Assembly: GCF_003171655.1 (NCBI RefSeq)
Contig: NZ_QFZL01000003.1
Coordinates: 528,680 to 592,679, forward strand
Length of the DNA: 64,000 nt
Reading direction: 5' to 3'
Source of the DNA: Stakelama portus
GTDB taxonomy: Bacteria; Pseudomonadota; Alphaproteobacteria; Sphingomonadales; Sphingomonadaceae
How positions within the stretch are numbered: position 1 is the first letter of the stretch; each line of letters starts with the position of its first letter. The notes beneath the pieces were generated by a model that made no database searches, was not told where the DNA came from, and saw nothing but the letters and a program-made list of their open reading frames with translations. The position numbers and the translations under genes are program-made. Positions 1 to 9,501 of the stretch are shown piece after piece.

Positions 1-647
1 GAAATGCGCCATATCGACCATGAACAGCGCGCCGACCTCATCGGCAATCGCCCGGAAGCGTGCGAAATCGATCTGGCGCGGATAGGCCGAACCACCGGTG
101 ATGATCAGCTTGGGGCTATGCTCTTTGGCGAGCGCTTCGACCTGATCGAAATCGATCAGATGCGTTTCCGGATCGACGCCATATTGCACGGCGTTGAACC
201 ATTTGCCGCTCATCGCCGCCTTGGCACCATGCGTCAGGTGTCCGCCGGCATCGAGGCTGAGGCCCATGATCGTATCGCCGGGCCGGGTCAGCGCCAGCAT
301 CACTGCGCCGTTCGCCTGCGCGCCCGAATGCGGCTGGACATTGGCAAAGCCGCATCCGAACAATTGCTTGGCGCGATCGATCGCCAGCTGCTCAACTTCG
401 TCCGAAGGATGGCAGCCCTGATAATAGCGCCTGCCCGGATAGCCTTCGGCATATTTGTTGGTGAAGACGCTGCCCTGCGCCTCCAGCACTGCCTTGGACA
501 CGATATTCTCGCTGGCGATCAGCTCGATCTGATGCTGCTCGCGCTGCAACTCGTGCTGTACGCCGGCGAACACCGCAGCATCGGCTTCGGCCAGGCCGCG
601 CGTAAAAAAGCCGTCGGGCTGTACGCCCGCTTCGATTGCACTGGTGC

Positions 648-651
<4 letters not shown>
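1..651 (-). CDS. glyA: Serine hydroxymethyltransferase, N-terminal part (runs off window)
   Basis: PLP enzyme that interconverts serine and glycine with tetrahydrofolate in one-carbon metabolism (cytosolic). The ATG lies at 649-651 and the first 217 residues are present; the C-terminal half lies outside the window. Family landmarks seen are the ELIASEN segment, the [10 protein letters not shown] segment (substrate and PLP region), HSGAQAN, the DAGGHLTHG stretch and GGSAYPR. The ATG overlaps the rpiB stop by four bases (ATGA), so the two genes are probably co-transcribed and translationally coupled. Identification is firm for the family and typical for alphaproteobacteria, where rpiB-glyA is a common pair. 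Confidence 0.95.
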
Positions 652-1100
<449 letters not shown>

Positions 1101-1146
1101 GAAGGCGGCGCGCTCCCGACAATCTCAGTGCTGGAATGCGCGCCTA

Positions 1147-1512
1147 TTAGGCGTTCGTGTCGGGCATTGCCACACCCGATGTGCCGCGGCGTGCCGATTG
1201 CGCGAGCCGGCTGCGTTCGCGCACGCGCGGCAGGTGCGACGCGCTCACCGGAATGCGGCTGCCGTCCGAAAGCAGCAGCATCCACCGCCGCCCTTCACGC
1301 GCCGCACCGGCGACCGCACCCGATGCGGCCCAGGCACCGCGATGCGCCTGTTCGCCGTCGATCTGCGCGAGTTCGCTCGGCGCGTCGCCGAAACGATAAT
1401 GGACCAGCGGGCTCCGTCCCTCGCCCCGCCGGACCCGGCAAGAATGATCTTCGCCGATCACGGCGACCAGCGAATCGGCACGTTGCTGGACGGAACGGTG
1501 ACGGCGATCGAA
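1147..1512 (-). pseudogene. LytTR DNA-binding domain remnant
   Basis: The last 110 or so codons before the TAA at 1147-1149 read as a LytTR DNA-binding domain: SLVAVIGEDH (normally DHYVR), YRFGDAPSEL, the HRGAWAA block (normally HRSWWV), then LLSDGSRIPVSASHLP. No ATG, GTG or TTG lies in frame close upstream of the domain. The open frame runs on to 1956 but encodes Arg/Pro/Ser-rich sequence with no hydrophobic segments, unlike the membrane N-terminus that LytTR proteins of this group usually carry. A possible start (ATG near 1574, MTATPLKPVV) is in another frame. I infer a decayed or truncated regulator gene, possibly with a frameshift near 1515-1530. An unusual start is the alternative. Confidence 0.5.
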
Positions 1513-1930
1513 GGGCGCGGCTATCTGGCCGATGGCACCACCGGCTTCAATGGCGTCGCGGTCATTTCCTGCGATCCTGATGAAAAACCTATAGGATGCG
1601 GTCCCATGCGCAGCGCAAGGCAGCCGCTTTTGCGATCGTGCCGACCGAAACCGGCTATGCCGGGGAAATTCCGTACGGCAACGCAACGACCCGGTATGCA
1701 GTGGCGATTCGCGACGGCGAAGGGGCGGAGGCCGGGGACTATGTGACGGCGGGTCAGACCCCTCGCGGTTTCTTCGAAATGCGGGTCGCAAGGGTCGGGA
1801 ATACCGGCTGGCCCTCTGGCGGCGCTGTACAAGGGATTGATTTCGGCAGCGCCTTCGCACAAGTCTCCCCGCCAATGTGCCCGGTGGCCCCCTATGGGGG
1901 CCGCTCGCGCACTCCCTCCGGGAGCAAGAC
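1513..1930. other. Gap with no convincing gene, upstream of btaA
   Basis: About 420 bases between the LytTR remnant and btaA. Open frames exist on both strands but their products are low-complexity and match no family I know. It should contain the btaA promoter. I looked for a PhoB box (two CTGTCAT-like repeats), since betaine lipid genes are phosphate-controlled elsewhere, and did not see a convincing one. A good Shine-Dalgarno sequence (GGAG) lies at 1921-1924. Confidence 0.4.
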
Positions 1931-3178
1931 ATGTCTTCAGTTGCCAAGTCGTCCAAAAAAGGCGCCGTGAGCGATGCCGTTCATCGCCACGAACATCTTT
2001 CGAAGGAAGGGCTGCTCGAACGCGCCTTCACCTTCGCCTTTCGCGGTCTCGTCTATGCCCAGATCTGGGAAGACCCGGTGGTCGATATGGAAGCGCTCGA
2101 GCTGCAGCCCGACCATCACCTCGTCACGATTGCCTCGGGCGGGTGCAACGCGCAATCCTATCTGATCGCCGATCCCAAAAAGATCACGGCAGTCGACCTC
2201 AACCCGGCGCATATCGCGCTCAACAAGATGAAGCAGCAGGCGGCGCTCCATTTGCCCGACTATGACAGCTTTCATCAGCTGTTCGGCCTCGCCGACCAGC
2301 CGGGCAATGTGCAGCTTTATTACGAGCATGTCCGCCCGCATCTCGACGAAACCTCGCGCGCCTATTGGGAGCATCGCGGCCCCAACGGCCATCGCCGGAT
2401 CACGGCGTTCAAGCGCGGCTTCTATCATTACGGTCTGCTCGGCCGGCTGATCGCCTTCACGCACTGGCTGGCGCATCGCTACAAGATCGACCCGACCGAA
2501 ATTCTCAAGGCGCGCTCGATGGAAGAGCAGCGCGAGATTTTCGACAAGAAGTTTGCGCCGTTCTTCGACAAGAAGCTGCTGCGCTGGATGATCGACCAGC
2601 CCGCTTCGCTGTTCGGCCTCGGCATCCCGCCGGCCCAGTACGACCTGCTCAAGGCCGACGATCGCGAAGGCATTACCGGTGCACTGCGCTCGCGCCTGCG
2701 CAAGCTCGCCTGCGACTTCCCGATCAACGAGAATTATTTCGCATGGCAGGCATTCGGGCGCGGCTATGGCCGCACGCCCGATGCGCCGCTGCCCCCCTAT
2801 CTGCAGCGCCAGAATTGGGAGTTGATTCAGAGCCGCGCCGACCGGCTCGAAATCCGCCATCAGAACATGTCCGAATATCTCGAGCAGATGCCGGCCCAGT
2901 CGATGGACCGCTATATCCTGCTCGACGCGCAGGACTGGATGACCGACGCCCAGCTGACGCGCCTCTGGACCGCGATCACTCGCACGGCAAAGCCCGGCGC
3001 ACGCGTCCTCTATCGCACCGCTGCGGTGCCCGATGTGGTCAAGGGGCATATCCCCGACGACATCATGGCGCAGTGGGAATATGCGCCGCAGGAGAAGCTG
3101 GACGACTGGGTCGCGCGCGACCGCAGCTCGGTCTATGGCGCGATGCACCTCTGGACGCTGAAGCCACACGCGGCATGA
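1931..3178 (+). CDS. btaA: S-adenosylmethionine:diacylglycerol 3-amino-3-carboxypropyltransferase (BtaA)
   Basis: First enzyme of betaine lipid (DGTS) synthesis: it transfers the 3-amino-3-carboxypropyl group of SAM to diacylglycerol, forming diacylglyceryl-homoserine at the membrane. The 415-residue product is a DUF3419/BtaA protein. It has the AQIWEDP motif (43-49), an ASGGCNAQ loop (68-75) with AVDLNPAH (87-94) forming the SAM-binding fold, and the later LLDAQDWM block. The start at 1931 is chosen because GGAG lies seven bases upstream; in-frame codons further upstream look non-coding. It overlaps btaB by ATGA at 3175-3178, so the two are co-translated. Betaine lipids replace phospholipids in phosphate-starved alphaproteobacteria; that role is inferred here. 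Confidence 0.93.
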   Translation: MSSVAKSSKKGAVSDAVHRHEHLSKEGLLERAFTFAFRGLVYAQIWEDPVVDMEALELQPDHHLVTIASGGCNAQSYLIADPKKITAVDLNPAHIALNKMKQQAALHLPDYDSFHQLFGLADQPGNVQLYYEHVRPHLDETSRAYWEHRGPNGHRRITAFKRGFYHYGLLGRLIAFTHWLAHRYKIDPTEILKARSMEEQREIFDKKFAPFFDKKLLRWMIDQPASLFGLGIPPAQYDLLKADDREGITGALRSRLRKLACDFPINENYFAWQAFGRGYGRTPDAPLPPYLQRQNWELIQSRADRLEIRHQNMSEYLEQMPAQSMDRYILLDAQDWMTDAQLTRLWTAITRTAKPGARVLYRTAAVPDVVKGHIPDDIMAQWEYAPQEKLDDWVARDRSSVYGAMHLWTLKPHAA

Positions 3179-3846
3179 GCAGCGGCGCAGAGGCAGAAAA
3201 CCCGTCCGATCAGAAGCGGCTGATGGATGCCACCTATGGCCTCCATCGCCATTTCTATGATCTGACGCGCAAATTCTATCTGCTCGGGCGCGACACGATG
3301 ATCCGCGAGCTCGATGTGCCCAGGGGCGGATCGGTGCTCGAAGTCGGCTGCGGCACCGCGCGCAACCTGATCGTCGCGGCGAAACACTGGCCCGATGCGC
3401 GCTTTTACGGCTTCGACATCAGCGACGCGATGCTGACTCAGGCGCGCAGCTCGCTCGGCAGGAAGGGGCTGGAGAACAAGGTCACGCTGGCGCAGGCCGA
3501 TGCCGGGACATTCGACGTTTCCAGCCTGTTCGGCCTCGACAAGGTCGACCGCATCTTCATGAGCTACACCATCTCGATGATCCCGCCCTGGCAGGAAGCG
3601 ATCGAGCGCGCCGCTGCGCAGCTGGCGCCGGGCGGCAGCCTGCACATCGTCGATTTCGGCCAGTATGAGCGGCTGCCCAAATTGGCGAAAAAGCTGCATT
3701 ACAAATCGCTCAACGACTTTCACGTCTATCCGCGCCGCGAATTGCCCGCGGTGCTGAAGCGCGTGGCCGAGCAGCACGACATGGCGATGGACTTTCGCTC
3801 GCTCTGGCGCGGCTATACCTGGCGCGCAACGCTTACCAAGGGGTGA
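3175..3846 (+). CDS. btaB: Diacylglyceryl-homoserine N-methyltransferase (BtaB)
   Basis: Class I SAM methyltransferase expected to trimethylate diacylglyceryl-homoserine to DGTS, the second and last step after BtaA. The 223-residue product has the SAM motif VLEVGCGTARN (54-64), the acidic post-I segment FYGFDISDAM and a post-II SYTISMIPPW segment, which fits BtaB. The ATG at 3175 overlaps the btaA stop, and the gene ends at 3846 next to the mannosidase start, where GTGA would also overlap. The family call rests on motif plus the diagnostic position directly behind btaA; methyltransferases alone are hard to assign. Confidence 0.9.
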   Translation: MSSGAEAENPSDQKRLMDATYGLHRHFYDLTRKFYLLGRDTMIRELDVPRGGSVLEVGCGTARNLIVAAKHWPDARFYGFDISDAMLTQARSSLGRKGLENKVTLAQADAGTFDVSSLFGLDKVDRIFMSYTISMIPPWQEAIERAAAQLAPGGSLHIVDFGQYERLPKLAKKLHYKSLNDFHVYPRRELPAVLKRVAEQHDMAMDFRSLWRGYTWRATLTKG

Positions 3847-3851
3847 CAGGC

Positions 3852-5237
3852 ATGCGCTTCAACCGTCGCTGGCTGCTGCGAGGATCCTTAGGGTGCGCGG
3901 GGCTGGCGATGGCGCCGTCGGTGGCGGCGCGTGCCGCCAAGCGCGACTGGGCGGCGCTCGGTGAAGCGGTGAAGGCCGAAATGGCCTGGGCGTTCGACCA
4001 ATATCGCGAACATGCCTGGGGCAAGGACGAGATCAAGCCGGTCAGCGGCACCACCTCCAGCTTTCCGCTCAAGCATGCGCATCTCGGGCTCAGCCTGATC
4101 GAATCGCTCGATACGCTCTGGCTGATGGGGCTCGACGATCGCTTTCAGGCAGGCGTCGACTGGGTGAAGGCCGAACTCGATTTCGACGTCGATGGCGAGG
4201 TTTCGGTGTTCGAAACGACCATCCGGCTGCTTGGCGGGCTGTTGTCGGCGCATCTCGCCTGTGGCGATCGGGTGCTGCTGGCAAAGGCAAAGGATCTCGC
4301 CGACCGGATGCTCCCCGCATTCGATACGCCGACGGGGCTGCCCTATCGCTATGTCAATCTGCGCAGCGGCGCGGTGCGTGATCCGCTGACGAACCCGGCC
4401 GAAGCGGGCACTTTGCTCAGCGAATGGGGCACGCTGTCGCGTCTCACCGGCGACTCGCGCTATCACGACGCCACGCGCGCGCCGATGGCGACACTGTTCG
4501 AGAAGCGCTCGAAGATCGATCTGGTGCCGGTGAAGATCGATGCGATGACCGGGCAATGGGTGGATCGCCGCGCCACGGTCGGTTCCTATGCCGACAGCTA
4601 TTATGAATATCTGTGGGACGCATGGGAGCTGTTCGGCGACGCCGAGTGCAAGGCGATGTACGATGTCCTGACCGGCGGCATCGTCCGGCATCAACTCGTC
4701 TGGACCAAGGGCGGTGCATGGATCGCCGATGTCGATTATGAAACCGGCGAAATCCTGACCGGCGAACAGGACGAGCTATCCGCCTTTTACGGCGGGCTGC
4801 TGGCGCAGGGCGGGATGCCCGCAACCGGCGCGGCTTTGGTCGAAAGCTGGGCGAAGGTGCAGGATCGCTATGGCGTGCTGCCCGAAGCATATGATTATCA
4901 GACCGGCCAGCCGCTTCAGAAAACCAATGCGCTCCGCCCCGAACTGGCCGACGCGGCGTTCAACCTGTGGCTGCTCGATCGCGACGAACGCTGGCGCGAG
5001 GTTTGCGCCGTGCATTTCGAAAACATGCTCGCCGCGAACAAGGCGCAGTATGGCTATACCGATCTTGCCGACGTCACCGCCAATCCCAAGCGTCAGGCCG
5101 ATCACTGCCCCGGCTATTGGTGGTCGGAACAGATGAAATATTATTGGCTGATCTTCGCCGATTGCCCGCGCTTTGACTATCGCAGCAACGTGCTGACGAC
5201 CGAGGGCAATGTGCTCAGGGGCTTCATCGCCCCCTGA
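3852..5237 (+). CDS. GH47 class I alpha-mannosidase-like protein, Tat-exported
   Basis: Glycoside hydrolase family 47 members cleave alpha-1,2-mannose with inversion and use calcium. The 461-residue product starts with a twin-arginine signal (RRWLL, then a hydrophobic stretch ending near AARAA), so it is probably exported folded to the periplasm. Family signs are HLGLSLIESLDTLWLMGL, VFETTIRLLGGLLSAH, the SYADSYYEYLWDAWEL segment and the ELSAFYGG and LRPELADAAFNLW blocks, with a final LTTEGN segment that matches the calcium-binding Thr region of the family. The start at 3852 is preferred because AAGGGG ends eight bases before it; a GTG at 3843 overlaps the btaB stop. GH47 is mostly eukaryotic and uncommon in bacteria; its substrate here is unknown. 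Confidence 0.85.
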   Translation: MRFNRRWLLRGSLGCAGLAMAPSVAARAAKRDWAALGEAVKAEMAWAFDQYREHAWGKDEIKPVSGTTSSFPLKHAHLGLSLIESLDTLWLMGLDDRFQAGVDWVKAELDFDVDGEVSVFETTIRLLGGLLSAHLACGDRVLLAKAKDLADRMLPAFDTPTGLPYRYVNLRSGAVRDPLTNPAEAGTLLSEWGTLSRLTGDSRYHDATRAPMATLFEKRSKIDLVPVKIDAMTGQWVDRRATVGSYADSYYEYLWDAWELFGDAECKAMYDVLTGGIVRHQLVWTKGGAWIADVDYETGEILTGEQDELSAFYGGLLAQGGMPATGAALVESWAKVQDRYGVLPEAYDYQTGQPLQKTNALRPELADAAFNLWLLDRDERWREVCAVHFENMLAANKAQYGYTDLADVTANPKRQADHCPGYWWSEQMKYYWLIFADCPRFDYRSNVLTTEGNVLRGFIAP

Positions 5238-5241
5238 CGCG

Positions 5242-6315
5242 TCACGCGATTGCCAGCAACGCGACCAGCGCCAGCGCGATCGTCAGCAGTAGCAGCAGCG
5301 AGAGCAACACCGCCGCCGTCACGCGCGGTCCCGCCTGCGCGATGCTGCGGACATCGACGCCCAGGCCCAGCGCCGCCATCGATACGACCGTCAGCGCGCC
5401 GGAAACCTGTCCCACCGGTGCGACCAGCGTTTCGGGAACCAGCCCCGTCGCGCGCAACCCGACCAGCGCGAGGAAGCCGAGGATGAACCATGGCACCAGC
5501 TGGTGCAGACCCGGGCGCTGCACATCGCCGGCCACAATTGCATCGGCGGGTTCGTCCACCGCATCGAGCCGCGGTGCGATCAGCGACAGCATGACACAGA
5601 CCGGCCCCAGCATCAGCACGCGGACCAGCTTTACCAGCGTGCCGATATGGACCGCCGCAGTGCCGAACGGCGCAGCAGCGGCCAGCACCTGCGGCACGGC
5701 ATAAACGGTCAGCCCGGCCAGCGTGCCATAGCCGATGGCGGACAGGTCGAGCGCCAGCCCGAGCAGCGGCAAACCCAGCACCACCGCGACTCCCAGCACT
5801 GCGGTAAAACCAATCGCCGCGGCAACATCGTCGCCATCGGCATGAATCACCGGTGCCACTGCCGCGATCGCCGAATTGCCGCAAATCGCATTGCCGCACG
5901 CGATCAGCAACGCCATGCGCTGCGGCAGCCGAAGCATCCGCCCGATCGCATAGCCCGCGATCAGCGCGAGCATCACTGTCAGTGCGATACCGCCAAGCAA
6001 CGCGGGGCCGGCGCGCAGGATCGTGGTTGCGCTGACCGACAGGCCCAGAAGCACCACGGCGATTTCGAGCAGCGTCTTGGCGCTGAAGGCAATGCCGCGA
6101 TGCCAGCCCGGCCCCGGCTTCCACAGGCTGCGCACCGCCGCGCCGATCAGAATGGCGAGCACCAGCGGCTCAAGCCATGGCTTGCCGAACAACGCAGTCT
6201 CCACCGCCGCTCCCGCATAGCCCGCAAGCGTGACGGCAAGGCACAGGCCAATGCCGGGCAGCAGCGGGGGGCGTTCGAACCGGCTGGGGATGGGGACGGA
6301 CAGGGCGCGCGCCAT
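5242..6315 (-). CDS. YeiH/UPF0324 family putative sulfate exporter
   Basis: Integral membrane protein of 357 residues with about ten hydrophobic helices and the family signature around ACGNAICGNSAIAAVAPVI, followed by GFTAVLGVAVVLGLPLL. Some relatives are annotated as sulfate or taurine-derived sulfite exporters, but the substrate is not established. It ends five bases past the convergent mannosidase gene and faces a divergent LysR regulator, the usual arrangement for yeiH-type genes, so regulation by that LysR protein is likely. Substrate assignment is inference only. Confidence 0.85.
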   Translation of the reverse strand: MARALSVPIPSRFERPPLLPGIGLCLAVTLAGYAGAAVETALFGKPWLEPLVLAILIGAAVRSLWKPGPGWHRGIAFSAKTLLEIAVVLLGLSVSATTILRAGPALLGGIALTVMLALIAGYAIGRMLRLPQRMALLIACGNAICGNSAIAAVAPVIHADGDDVAAAIGFTAVLGVAVVLGLPLLGLALDLSAIGYGTLAGLTVYAVPQVLAAAAPFGTAAVHIGTLVKLVRVLMLGPVCVMLSLIAPRLDAVDEPADAIVAGDVQRPGLHQLVPWFILGFLALVGLRATGLVPETLVAPVGQVSGALTVVSMAALGLGVDVRSIAQAGPRVTAAVLLSLLLLLTIALALVALLAIA

Positions 6316-6366
6316 CGGAAATTCCTTTCCCGCAAATCGCTACTTCCGGAAATTCAATCGATCCAA

Positions 6367-6400
6367 CGCATGATAATTGTGATTCCAATCATCAAATGCG
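6367..6400. promoter_or_regulatory. Probable LysR operator between yeiH and its regulator
   Basis: AT-rich nested dyad in the 96-base divergent gap. CGCAT (6367-6371) pairs with ATGCG (6396-6400), ATGAT (6370-6374) with ATCAT (6388-6392), and ATTG (6376-6379) with CAAT (6386-6389). Position 12-45 bases before the LysR ATG and its composition fit autoregulation by a LysR-type protein. No footprint data exist, so this is a pattern-based call. Confidence 0.5.
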
Positions 6401-6411
6401 ATTGATTGGCC

Positions 6412-7287
6412 ATGACCCTCGAACAACTCCGCATCTTCCTGGCCGTGGCCGAGCGCGAACATGTCACTGCGGCGGCGCAGGCGCTCAACATCAGCCAGTC
6501 GGCGGCATCGGCCGCGATTGCCGCGCTCGAGGCGCGGCACGATGTGCGGTTGTTCCATCGCGTCGGACGCGGAATTGCGCTGACCGATGCCGGACGCGCC
6601 TTTGTTGCCGAAGCGCGCGGTGTCGTTTCGCGGGCGCAGGCGGCGCAACAGATGCTCGACGAATGGGGCGGGCTGGATCGCGGGACGCTGCGCCTGGTCG
6701 CGAGCCAGACCATCGCCGCCTATTGGCTGCCACCGCTGCTTGCCCGCTATCGCGCCGCCTATCCGGGCGTCGATGTGCATCTTGCGATCGGCAACACCGA
6801 AATGGCGGCTGCCAGCGTGCATAAGGGCGAGGCCGAACTCGGCATTGTCGAAGGCGTGGTCGCTGACCCCGCGCTCGCCCATTGGCGGATTGGAGAGGAT
6901 CGCCTGCTGCTCGTCGCCGCCGCGCCACAGCCGCATGTCGATGCGGCATGGCTGCGCGGTGTGTGCTGGGTGCTGCGCGAATCCGGCTCCGGTACGCGAT
7001 CGGCGCTGGAGGCCGCGCTGCGCGCGCAGGGCGTTGATCCCGATACGCTTCAGGTCGCGCTGACGCTGCCCTCCAACGAAAGCGTTCGTACGGCGGTGGA
7101 GGCGGGTGCCGGCGTTACTGCGCTATCGGCGCTGGTGGTCGCGCCGGCCATTGCCGCGGGCACGCTTCACGCGTTGCCCTGCGATCTTGGGGCGCGCGCC
7201 TTTCACGGGCTGCGGCACAAGGAACGCTATCGCAGCGCAGCCGCCGATGCGCTGCTCGATATGATCGGTCGGAACCGTAGCGCCTGA
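6412..7287 (+). CDS. LysR-family transcriptional regulator (YeiE-like)
   Basis: The 291-residue product has an N-terminal winged HTH (MTLEQLRIFLAVAEREHVTA with AALNISQSAASAAIAALE-type helix) and a C-terminal effector-binding domain with the ESGSGTR motif seen in CysB/YeiE-like regulators. It is transcribed divergently from the yeiH-type exporter and most likely controls it. ATG 6412 is preferred to the in-frame TTG at 6406 because the protein then begins at the family-typical MTLEQL. The inducer cannot be read from sequence. Confidence 0.88.
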   Translation: MTLEQLRIFLAVAEREHVTAAAQALNISQSAASAAIAALEARHDVRLFHRVGRGIALTDAGRAFVAEARGVVSRAQAAQQMLDEWGGLDRGTLRLVASQTIAAYWLPPLLARYRAAYPGVDVHLAIGNTEMAAASVHKGEAELGIVEGVVADPALAHWRIGEDRLLLVAAAPQPHVDAAWLRGVCWVLRESGSGTRSALEAALRAQGVDPDTLQVALTLPSNESVRTAVEAGAGVTALSALVVAPAIAAGTLHALPCDLGARAFHGLRHKERYRSAAADALLDMIGRNRSA

Positions 7288-7298
7288 CCCGGCGGGTT

Positions 7299-7736
7299 TC
7301 AGTCGATTGCGTCCTGCACTTCGCGCAGCGCGATCCAGGCGGGGTCTTCGAACATCGCGAATTTGAGCGGATAGACGGGCTGGCCGACCAGTGCTTCGTT
7401 GATGCCTTCCTCAAACCGTTCGGCATCGGGCGTGAAGCATCGCCATTCGCGCGTCCCGCCAAAGGTGAGCACGGCGACGCACACGCCCCATTCGCCCATC
7501 TCCATCCCGTCGATCATCGACTCTTCGAACGCGACCATCTGCGCGAGTTCATGCTCGTCGGGCATCCGCCCGTCCTCGCTTTCGAACGGCCATTGGATCA
7601 GCACCAGAGTCGGCATTTCCGCCTGCATCGCGGGCGTCGGCGGCTCGGTCAGCACCCGCAACAGCGTCGGGATGCCCTCACGCTCGCCGGTCGCGAAGGT
7701 CCAGGGGGTGTCGGGATTGTCGTTGAAGTTGGTCAC
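7299..7736 (-). CDS. DUF695 domain protein
   Basis: A 145-residue soluble protein resembling DUF695: an MPTLVLIQWPFES strand, EHELAQMVAFEESMID, VLTFGGTREWRCF and a YPLKFAMFEDPAW tail. Function is unknown. The start is GTG at 7736, which overlaps the stop of the upstream gene by GTGA, so it is the third gene of the hemA unit. It converges with the LysR gene across a gap of eleven bases. No membrane segments or signal peptide are seen. Confidence 0.75.
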   Translation of the reverse strand: MTNFNDNPDTPWTFATGEREGIPTLLRVLTEPPTPAMQAEMPTLVLIQWPFESEDGRMPDEHELAQMVAFEESMIDGMEMGEWGVCVAVLTFGGTREWRCFTPDAERFEEGINEALVGQPVYPLKFAMFEDPAWIALREVQDAID

Positions 7737-8254
7737 GCATCCTCAAAATCTGCGGGTTCGGTTGCTGGCGAACCTTGTCGCGCGGCAATAAAGTCAGCCA
7801 CAGATATGTCGTTGCCCAGACGGATCAACAGCAAAAAGGCAGGAAGCGGTTCGAGCGCATCCGGATCAATCCGCTGCAACCGCCGCATCCCGACACGGGT
7901 ATCGGCGATCGCCAGCGATTGCGTCAGCAGATCATCGCTGGCCAGCGCTTCCTCAATCGACAGTTCGTGTATCAGTTGCCAGCAGGAGCGATAGGCATCT
8001 TGCCGGGACAACGCACCGAAGGGCGTGAGTTGGCGCTTATACATGCGATTGCGGTCGCTGCTCGCCGCCTCCCAGCCGCCGGCGATATAATGAGCGCGCG
8101 TGCAGAAATTGGCGATGACATCGCCGTCGAAGCTCAGCCACGCATGGCCGCAGGTGCAGTTGCCATAGGCTGCGCTATGGATGTCGAGCCTGCCCCGCAG
8201 CGGCTCGGCGAAGCGATCCAGAGCAAGCGCGCGAAGCTTGCTCCAGCGCATCAC
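7733..8254 (-). CDS. Conserved hypothetical protein, SF0329-like
   Basis: A 173-residue soluble protein that starts [16 protein letters not shown], with [11 protein letters not shown], a CTCGHAW pair of cysteines and a DGDVIANFC segment. This layout resembles the uncharacterised SF0329 family, usually of unknown role and found scattered among bacteria. It overlaps hemA by ATGA upstream and the DUF695 gene by GTGA downstream. Co-translation with hemA is certain from the layout; a link to haem synthesis is not shown. Confidence 0.65.
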   Translation of the reverse strand: MMRWSKLRALALDRFAEPLRGRLDIHSAAYGNCTCGHAWLSFDGDVIANFCTRAHYIAGGWEAASSDRNRMYKRQLTPFGALSRQDAYRSCWQLIHELSIEEALASDDLLTQSLAIADTRVGMRRLQRIDPDALEPLPAFLLLIRLGNDISVADFIAARQGSPATEPADFEDA

Positions 8255-9501
8255 GCCGCCTTTTTGAGTTTCAGCTCGAGCCGGCCCCAGATTTCGCTCA
8301 GCGCCGCGACCAGTTCGGCCAGCATCGCTTCGTCATGCGCCGGGCCCGGCGTGAAGCGCAGGCGTTCGGTGCCGCGCGGCACGGTCGGGTAATTGATCGG
8401 CTGAACGTACACGCCATATTCGGCGAGCAGGATGTCGCTGATCTTCTTGGCCTTTACCGGGTCGCCGACCATCAGCGGCACGATATGCGTGGTGGTGTCC
8501 ATCACCGGCAGACCCGCTTCGCGCATCATCGCCTTCAGGCTGGCGGCGGCGGCCTGTTGCGCGTCGCGTTCCGCGCTCGATGCCTTGAGGTGGCGTACGC
8601 TGGCCAGCGCGCCCGAAACGAGCACGGGCGACAGCGAGGTGGTGAAGATGAAGCCCGGCGCATAGCTGCGGATCACGTCGATGATCTGGCGGTCGGCGGC
8701 GATATAGCCGCCCATCACGCCGAATGCCTTGCCCAGCGTCCCTTCGATGATCGTCAGCCGGCGTGCCGAATCGTCGCGTTCGGAAATGCCGCCGCCGCGC
8801 GCGCCGTACATGCCGACGGCATGGACTTCGTCGAGATAGGTCAGCGCGTTATATTTGTCGGCCAGGTCGCAGATCGCATGGATCGGGGCGACATCGCCGT
8901 CCATCGAATAGACGCTTTCGAACGCGATCAGCTTGGGCAGCGCGGGATCGTCCGCCGCCAGCAATTCCTCGAGATGCGCGAGGTCATTGTGGCGGAACAC
9001 GCGCTTTTCGCATCCCGAATGGCGAATGCCCGCGATCATCGATGCGTGGTTGAGCTCGTCCGAATAGACGATGCAGCCCGGCAGGATCTTCGCCATCGTC
9101 GACAGCGTCGCTTCGTTCGACACATAGCCCGACGTGAAGAGCAGAGCGCCCTGCTTGCCGTGCAGATCGGCGAGTTCGGCCTCCAGATCGATATGATAAT
9201 GGGTGTTGCCGCCGATATTGCGCGTGCCGCCAGAGCCCGCGCCGACATCGTGCAGCGCTTCTTCCATCGCCGCGATCACCTTGGGATGCTGGCCCATGGC
9301 GAGGTAATCGTTCGAGCACCACACGGTAATCGGCTTCGGCCCGTTATGACCGGCGAAGCAGCGCGCATTGGGGAATTTCCCCTTGTTGCGCAGAATGTCG
9401 ATGAACACGCGATAGCGGCCTTCGGCGTGAAGCCGGTCGATCGCCTGCGTGAATACCCGCGAATAGTCCACTGCCGCGGGCGCTTGGTCGGTCGTGCTCA
9501 T
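8251..9501 (-). CDS. hemA: 5-aminolevulinate synthase
   Basis: PLP enzyme that condenses glycine and succinyl-CoA into 5-aminolevulinate, the first step of haem synthesis in alphaproteobacteria (C4 route). The 416-residue product shows the glycine-rich [17 protein letters not shown] block, [12 protein letters not shown], the DEVHAVG PLP-contacting motif (224-230) and the PLP lysine Lys258 in GTLGKAFG. Length matches the family. Two small genes follow with overlapping stop/start codons. Upstream lies a 389-base gap with a weak FNR-type site at 9725; oxygen-linked control is known for this gene in relatives but is inferred here. Confidence 0.97.
   Translation of the reverse strand: MSTTDQAPAAVDYSRVFTQAIDRLHAEGRYRVFIDILRNKGKFPNARCFAGHNGPKPITVWCSNDYLAMGQHPKVIAAMEEALHDVGAGSGGTRNIGGNTHYHIDLEAELADLHGKQGALLFTSGYVSNEATLSTMAKILPGCIVYSDELNHASMIAGIRHSGCEKRVFRHNDLAHLEELLAADDPALPKLIAFESVYSMDGDVAPIHAICDLADKYNALTYLDEVHAVGMYGARGGGISERDDSARRLTIIEGTLGKAFGVMGGYIAADRQIIDVIRSYAPGFIFTTSLSPVLVSGALASVRHLKASSAERDAQQAAAASLKAMMREAGLPVMDTTTHIVPLMVGDPVKAKKISDILLAEYGVYVQPINYPTVPRGTERLRFTPGPAHDEAMLAELVAALSEIWGRLELKLKKAA

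Noticed and set aside
1700..1930. PhoB box before btaA
   Set aside because: Two CTGTCAT-like repeats with four-base spacing were not found.
1596..1970. Plus-strand frame upstream of btaA as a gene
   Set aside because: Product is low-complexity with no family or membrane segment, and it runs past the btaA start in another frame.
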